From JAQGHB01 sp036384495 (GTDB lineage: Bacteria > Patescibacteriota > Saccharimonadia > Saccharimonadales > UBA4665): a DNA stretch of 6,371 bases. How positions within the stretch are numbered: the stretch's first letter is position 1; every line of letters begins with the position of its first letter. Of the stretch, positions 5,945 to 6,371 are shown piece after piece. The stretch covers positions 1 to 6,371 of the forward strand of contig DASVMD010000012.1 in the NCBI GenBank assembly GCA_036384495.1. Direction: 5' to 3'. Made by a program: the position numbers and the translations under genes. The notes beneath the pieces were generated by a model. That model was given only the letters and a program-made list of their open reading frames with translations, was not told where the DNA came from and searched no databases.

Positions 5945-6371
5945 GCTCTTCGCCAGGCGGTGGAACATGATGGCGAAAGACGATTTTTTTGTTAAATGTG
6001 TAATTCCAAACCATGCTAATGAGAGCTGCGATGACAAGAGCGAAACCGTAATAAACACCCTCGAAATGCACCAATACAGTGACGGTAGCGCTGCTTATTA
6101 ATACAGCCGCCCAATTTGTACCGTGGTAGGTTATAAGTTTTTTACGAATAGATATGTGTTGGTGAAGCTTAAAGGCCCAAAAATTATTGCCAGCAAATGT
6201 AGCTAGCAAGGCTACCTCTGCGCCAATGATCTGTGCCAGTGTGATTTGCAGGTGAATCCCACTATAAAGGATGGCGAGCATGATGTAGTTCACAATAAAG
6301 CCAATGGTACCAACGCAGGCAAAACGAATGAAACTATGAGATAACAGGCTATGGTATAGTTTAGATATACT
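5937..6371 (-). CDS. GtrA-like family membrane protein, N-terminus cut by window edge
   Basis: The frame stays open from the TAA at 5937-5939 to the right edge, giving 144 residues. Four membrane helices fit the GtrA-like family (PF04138): FACVGTIGFIVNYIMLAILYSG (first), QIIGAEVALLATFAGNNFWAFKL (second, with the family's N-F/W-x-F region), WAAVLISSATVTVLVHF (third) and GFALVIAALISMVWNYTFNKKIVF (fourth, ending in the typical N-F-x-x-(K/R)-x-x-V-F). A GTG at 6293 could begin a shorter protein, but it lies inside the first helix and would discard the conserved FIRFACVG lead-in. No in-frame ATG lies between 6293 and the edge, so the start is outside. Family members are tied to cell-surface polysaccharides and proposed to move or present lipid-linked sugars across the membrane. 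The substrate is unknown here; linkage to GDP-mannose genes suggests a mannose-containing lipid, which is inference. Confidence 0.85.
   Translation of the reverse strand, partial: SISKLYHSLLSHSFIRFACVGTIGFIVNYIMLAILYSGIHLQITLAQIIGAEVALLATFAGNNFWAFKLHQHISIRKKLITYHGTNWAAVLISSATVTVLVHFEGVYYGFALVIAALISMVWNYTFNKKIVFRHHVPPPGEELL

Noticed and set aside
5927..6058. 44-residue N-terminal extension of the guanylyltransferase
   Set aside because: It would overlap the GtrA-like gene, and the enzyme's conserved first strand begins right at the ATG at 5926.

Overview
The window is a bacterial cell-surface polysaccharide locus of seven genes with almost no non-coding DNA. Several proteins (the long polyprenyl sugar-phosphotransferase, the HAD protein, the O-antigen-ligase-like protein) resemble, from memory, those of Candidatus Saccharibacteria (TM7) or other Patescibacteria. 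Short spacers and a standard genetic code (TAG and TAA stops, no in-frame TGA) fit this. The assignment is inference and was not tested by a database search.

Layout: (1) positions 1-1046, minus strand: a polytopic O-antigen ligase/polymerase-like protein, cut off at its C-terminus by the window edge. (2) A 24-bp divergent spacer (1047-1070) with overlapping -10-like boxes. (3) 1071-3625, plus strand: a two-gene unit encoding a polyprenyl-phosphate sugar-1-phosphate transferase and a GT4 glycosyltransferase, overlapping by one base. (4) A convergent junction at a CTAG tetramer (3622-3625), where each strand reads its own TAG stop. (5) 3622-6371, minus strand: a tight four-gene run, in transcription order GtrA-like membrane protein (5' end outside the window), mannose-1-phosphate guanylyltransferase, eukaryotic-PMM-like HAD protein, Nudix-like protein. 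The gaps are 9-10, 1 and 3 bases.

How they may work together: the HAD protein and the guanylyltransferase would supply GDP-mannose, if the HAD protein really is a mutase. The phosphotransferase loads the first sugar phosphate onto undecaprenyl phosphate, the GT4 enzyme adds a sugar (possibly mannose), and the O-antigen-ligase-like protein polymerises or transfers the finished glycan outside the membrane. GtrA-like proteins are usually linked to lipid-linked sugars or their flipping. The left half is visibly richer in G+C than the right half, so the two blocks may have different histories.

The least expected signals are these: genes without a Shine-Dalgarno sequence have a -10-like hexamer just 9-14 bases before the start codon, suggesting leaderless transcripts, while two downstream genes have clear Shine-Dalgarno sequences. 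The HAD protein keeps most of the PMM signature but lacks two of its substrate arginines. I see no RNA gene, mobile element, CRISPR array or terminator.
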